Part shown: one piece after another, positions 6,565 through 9,471 of the stretch
Numbering within the stretch: the stretch's first letter is position 1
Layout: each line of letters begins with the position of its first letter
Notes under the pieces: model-generated
Told to the model about the DNA's origin: nothing
Database searches by the model: none
Seen by the model: the letters and a program-made list of their open reading frames with translations, nothing else
Made by a program: the position numbers and the translations under genes
Assembly (NCBI GenBank): GCA_002340095.1
Contig: DDKS01000012.1
Span: forward strand, 1 to 9,471
Direction of reading: 5' to 3'
Source: Betaproteobacteria bacterium UBA2592
Lineage (GTDB): Bacteria; Pseudomonadota; Gammaproteobacteria; Burkholderiales; Rhodocyclaceae
Length of the DNA: 9,471 nt

Positions 6565-6579
6565 GTTACAGTTTGTAAC
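6565..6579. promoter_or_regulatory. Small inverted repeat next to the Fur box
   Basis: GTTACA (6565-6570) and TGTAAC (6574-6579) form a perfect 6-3-6 inverted repeat, starting 4 bp after the 15-bp Fur core. It could be a second operator, a second degenerate Fur-site half, or a small hairpin in the 5' leader. Nothing identifies a binding protein. The rest of the leader to the ATG holds only a repeated AGCCAGCCAG (6581-6590 and 6620-6629) and the Shine-Dalgarno. Confidence 0.35.
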
Positions 6580-6655
6580 TAGCCAGCCAGTTCCCGCCCG
6601 CCACAGTTGCGCCGGAGCAAGCCAGCCAGGACTCATCACTTCCAGGAGCTTGGTC

Positions 6656-8803
6656 ATGACTTGCCATTTCAATCCGCGCCGACGGCTGTGCCCACTGCCG
6701 TACCTGCTTCCCGCCCTGTTGGCCAGCCCCCTAAACCCTGCCCAGGCAGCCGATGGTGCCCTCGCCGAGGTGATTGTCACTGACCAGCGCGAAGCCCAGA
6801 TTGCCCGCAAGGATGCAGCCATCCAGAAAATCACCATTTCGGAAACGGAGGTCGAGCGTTATGGCGACGCCACCGTAGGGGATGTGCTCCGCCGCCTGCC
6901 CGGCATGACCTTCACCGGCCCTGCCGGCGTGACCAAAGATGTGCGGATGCGCGGCCTGGATAAGGGCTATACCCAGTTCCTCATCAACGGCGAACCAATC
7001 CCATCGGCCAAGAAAGAGCGCCAGATTCAGGTGGACCGCCTGCCCGCCGACATGATCGAACGCATCGAAATCATCCGCAATCCGGGCGCCATCCATGACG
7101 CCAACGGAATCGGCGGCACGATCAACATCGTGCTCAAGCAACGGGTCGACAACAGCACCCGCCTGCGGGCTGCCTACGGCAAGAACGGCAAGCTGGACGT
7201 GGGTGACGTGGTCGCCCAATGGAGTGGCAGCTTCAACAACCTGGATGTACTGCTGGCCGCTTCCCACACCGTGGGAGCCGAAGACATTCGGGAAGAAAAA
7301 TACAAACTCAAGGCTGACGGCACCATAGACAACAAGGAAACCAAAGGCCGCCCTGTCAAGAAGGATGAAACCCTGCTGGCCCCCCGCCTGATCTGGAAGA
7401 TCGGCACCGACCGCCTGACCATCGACCCTTTCATTTCCAAAGGAAGCGAACGGAAAAACGAACCCAACACCATCACCAAGGGTACCGGGGCGCTGGACAA
7501 GACCACGCACAAGAAAGAAGACAAGCATGATGACGTGAGCCGCCTGGCGGCCCGGTATGACGGCAAGGCCGCCTGGGGGGAGTGGCACGTCAAGGCAGCG
7601 GTCCAGGAAGCCAAGGAAAGCAAGAAGGCCCTGACCCGGGAATGGAAAGCCAATGGCAGCCTCAACAAGACCACCGATGAGAACGAGGAACTCAAGGAGC
7701 AGAACAGCTATGCCGGCGCCGGCATCAGCCTGCCCCTCGGCCCCCACCTGATCCAGACGGGCGTGGAATGGCGAGACACGGCCTACCGGAACAGCAAGAC
7801 CAAAATCGAGAATGGGGCAGACAAGAGCGATGCCAAGGACGACTTCAAGATCGACGAGAAGACTTTCATTTTCTACCTGCAGGATGAATGGCGCCTGGCA
7901 GAAAAGCATTGGATCACCCCTGGTGTGCGCCTGGAAAAGGTGGAGCGCGAAGCGCGTGACAACACCAATCTCAGCCGTAACACCCAACTCTCCGGCACCA
8001 ACCCATCCCTGCACTACCGCTGGGCCCTACTGGATGACCTCAACCTGCGCGCCAGCGCTGCCAGAACCCAGCGCCTGCCCAAGTACGACGAACTCAACCC
8101 TTACGAAAAACTGGAGGCGGGTGTCTGGAAGGGAGGCAATCCAGGACTGAAACCGGAAACCGCCACGGGTTATGAATTGGGGCTAGAGAAATTCTTCTGG
8201 GGCAAACGGGGAGTCGCAGGGCTGAACTTCTACGAACGTAACGTGGATGATTTCATCCAGAAGGAAACCCGGATGGAAGGCGTGAAGACCGTCGAACGCC
8301 CCTACAACGTCGGCAAAGCACACTTTTACGGGGTCGAACTGGACTGGCGAATCCCGTTGATTCAAAGAGGTCCCCACGAGCTGACCCTGACCGGCAACCA
8401 TGCTGAAATGCGTGGCCGGGTGGATGTCAAAAACGTGGGTACCGGCGCAGTCAAGGACTTGCCCCCCCGCTCCACCAACCTGGGGCTGGACTGGCGCCAC
8501 AAACCCAGCAAATGGTCTGCCGGTTTCAACGTAAACCATCAGCCCACCTTCACCACCCGTGCCCTCGATGTGAACGGTGATGCTGAGTACAAGACACGTC
8601 AGGCCGCGACACTGCTGGATCTCTACGTGGGCAAAATCCTCTCGCCCACGACGGAATTGCGACTAATCGCAAAAAACGTGCTGAGCGTGGAGAAGGAAGA
8701 GCGCACGATCAAATACAAGGCAGATGGCAGCTTTAGTTCCGGCGAGAAGAAAACCGAGTTTTCTGAACCCACCGTCTTCATGACTCTGGAAACCCGCTTC
8801 TGA
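6656..8803 (+). CDS. TonB-dependent outer-membrane receptor, likely iron/siderophore type
   Basis: The 715-aa product should be a gated outer-membrane barrel that imports a chelated metal or similar ligand using TonB-ExbB-ExbD energy. A signal peptide with predicted cleavage after AQA (residue 31) is followed by a TonB box EVIVT (38-42). The plug domain (about 50-160) contains DVLRRLPG, VRMRGLDKG, INGEPI and IERIEIIRNPGA. The 22-strand-type barrel ends in a terminal phenylalanine, the usual outer-membrane insertion signal. I chose the ATG at 6656, with AGGAG (6644-6648) 7 bp upstream, over the TTG at 6650. Four segments in the first half of the barrel (about 212-240, 261-293, 317-350 and 378-402) are unusually rich in Lys, Glu and Asp and are probably extracellular loops. 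Cysteines occur only in the signal peptide. The Fur box upstream suggests iron control; the ligand is unknown. Confidence 0.93.
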   Translation: MTCHFNPRRRLCPLPYLLPALLASPLNPAQAADGALAEVIVTDQREAQIARKDAAIQKITISETEVERYGDATVGDVLRRLPGMTFTGPAGVTKDVRMRGLDKGYTQFLINGEPIPSAKKERQIQVDRLPADMIERIEIIRNPGAIHDANGIGGTINIVLKQRVDNSTRLRAAYGKNGKLDVGDVVAQWSGSFNNLDVLLAASHTVGAEDIREEKYKLKADGTIDNKETKGRPVKKDETLLAPRLIWKIGTDRLTIDPFISKGSERKNEPNTITKGTGALDKTTHKKEDKHDDVSRLAARYDGKAAWGEWHVKAAVQEAKESKKALTREWKANGSLNKTTDENEELKEQNSYAGAGISLPLGPHLIQTGVEWRDTAYRNSKTKIENGADKSDAKDDFKIDEKTFIFYLQDEWRLAEKHWITPGVRLEKVEREARDNTNLSRNTQLSGTNPSLHYRWALLDDLNLRASAARTQRLPKYDELNPYEKLEAGVWKGGNPGLKPETATGYELGLEKFFWGKRGVAGLNFYERNVDDFIQKETRMEGVKTVERPYNVGKAHFYGVELDWRIPLIQRGPHELTLTGNHAEMRGRVDVKNVGTGAVKDLPPRSTNLGLDWRHKPSKWSAGFNVNHQPTFTTRALDVNGDAEYKTRQAATLLDLYVGKILSPTTELRLIAKNVLSVEKEERTIKYKADGSFSSGEKKTEFSEPTVFMTLETRF

Positions 8804-8806
8804 GCC

Positions 8807-9471
8807 ATGCCCCTTCTGGTAAGACAAAACATCCCCTGGCTGGTCGGCCTGCTGGCCATCCCTGCGCTGGCTCAGCCAGATGAAGATCCTGCCCAGCTTC
8901 GGGAGGTCAGCGTGGTGGCGGAAAGCGACCCTTACGCCGCCCGCCGTCATGCCTCCACCACCAAGATCGTCTATGACCGCCAGGCCCTGGACGAACTGGA
9001 TGCCAGCAGCCTCGCCGAACTGATGCGCAAACTCCCGGGCACGGGGCTATTCGTCGATACGGAAAACCGGCGCAAGAAAGGCAAAGGTGCGGATCGCTAC
9101 GCTCCCACCATTCTGGTCGATGGAGAAGCGCTTCCAGGCAGCCAGAATTCCCCCCAGGATGCCCTGCGCTTGCCGGTGGACCTCATCGAACGCGTTGAAA
9201 TCATCCGCAACCCGGGGCCCGACATGCCGTCTGCCGGCCCGGCTGGCATCATCAATCTAGTATTGCGGGATGTTCCTCCCAGTACCGTGCGCAACCTGCG
9301 CACGGAGGCTGGACTGCAACAGGAGGCGATCAGTTACCGTGCCGAAGGTCAATATGGTGAGAACCAGGGGGATTTCGCCTACCTGCTCGCCCTGGCAACC
9401 TACCGGAAACCGGTTCAGGGGGACCAGGAAAGCGAAAGAGTCACCTACCTGAGAGGGTGTTTACAAATTCA
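8807..9471 (+). CDS. Second TonB-dependent receptor, 3' end missing
   Basis: An uninterrupted frame of 221 codons runs from ATG 8807 to the window edge. It shows a signal peptide with likely cleavage after ALA (residue 22), a TonB-box-like EVSVVA (33-38) and a plug domain with LAELMRKLPG, ILVDGE, RLPVDLIERVEIIRNPG and AGIINLVLR. The first barrel strands follow. It shares the RLPxDxIERxEIIRNPG core with the upstream receptor, so the two are paralogues, though diverged. Only 3 bp separate it from the preceding stop codon. Its Shine-Dalgarno is weak, which suggests coupled translation within one operon. A basic stretch (N87-R97, with RRKKGKG) sits where most plugs carry the VxxRG segment. The last codons (about 217-221, including a Cys) may not belong to the native protein; see the right-edge entry. 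Confidence 0.9.
   Translation, partial: MPLLVRQNIPWLVGLLAIPALAQPDEDPAQLREVSVVAESDPYAARRHASTTKIVYDRQALDELDASSLAELMRKLPGTGLFVDTENRRKKGKGADRYAPTILVDGEALPGSQNSPQDALRLPVDLIERVEIIRNPGPDMPSAGPAGIINLVLRDVPPSTVRNLRTEAGLQQEAISYRAEGQYGENQGDFAYLLALATYRKPVQGDQESERVTYLRGCLQI
9455..9471. mobile_element. Possible start of an insertion-sequence terminus at the right edge
   Basis: The final bases GGGTGTTTACAAATTCA are AT-richer than the receptor codons before them. From memory they resemble the ends of IS256-type elements, which often carry a TGTxxACA-AAATT-like core. In frame they would add Gly-Cys-Leu-Gln-Ile to a barrel protein that otherwise contains no Cys. Only 17 bases are visible and no transposase or matching repeat is in the window, so this is a weak call. 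Confidence 0.22.

Noticed and set aside
6731..8014. 427-codon minus-strand open frame opposite the first receptor
   Set aside because: Antisense to a complete TonB-dependent receptor; no promoter or ribosome-binding site and no known motif.
1..9471. CRISPR array, tRNA genes, toxin-antitoxin or phage genes
   Set aside because: I looked on both strands and saw no regularly spaced repeats, no tRNA-like cloverleaf with CCA, and no small paired genes or phage families.

Overview
The window looks like a piece of chromosome from a GC-rich betaproteobacterium, possibly of the Rhodocyclales type. This is inferred from base composition, the protein families and gene order; no rRNA gene is present to confirm it. 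Most of it is housekeeping and envelope DNA. I do not see a clearly new biological system. The least ordinary parts are the two edges and the iron-type receptor pair at the right.

Left edge (1-1381): tyrS reads leftward. Below its stop codon is a near-consensus sigma-70 promoter, also leftward, with a GC-rich discriminator of the rRNA/stringent type. Its predicted transcript begins with a G-quadruplex-type sequence and then leaves the window. An rRNA operon is the best guess for what follows, but the gene itself is not here.

Region 1382-2835: a gene for an M23-family cell-wall endopeptidase diverges from tyrS. The 86-bp gap between them holds an extended -10 promoter overlapped by a perfect 14-bp palindrome. 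The gene ends at a long, perfect, bidirectional terminator shared with the convergent operon to its right.

Region 2841-4000: a leftward two-gene operon encodes an FKBP-type peptidyl-prolyl isomerase and then an RluF-like 23S rRNA pseudouridine synthase. They overlap through GTGA, so translation is probably coupled.

Region 4194-6433: rightward fapA (DUF342/FapA polymer-forming beta-helix family) overlaps mobA (molybdenum cofactor guanylyltransferase) through ATGA. No flagellar gene and no other Mo-cofactor gene is visible in the window.

Region 6434-9471: a 222-bp control region carries a hairpin, a candidate promoter, a good Fur-box match and a second small inverted repeat. It precedes two tandem TonB-dependent outer-membrane receptors 3 bp apart. 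The first is complete (715 aa). The second is open at the window edge. The likely job of the pair is iron-regulated uptake of a siderophore or other metal chelate across the outer membrane; the ligand cannot be read from the sequence.

The left edge runs into a possible rRNA leader and the right edge ends in a short sequence resembling an insertion-sequence terminus. The window may therefore be a whole assembly contig broken at repeats on both sides.
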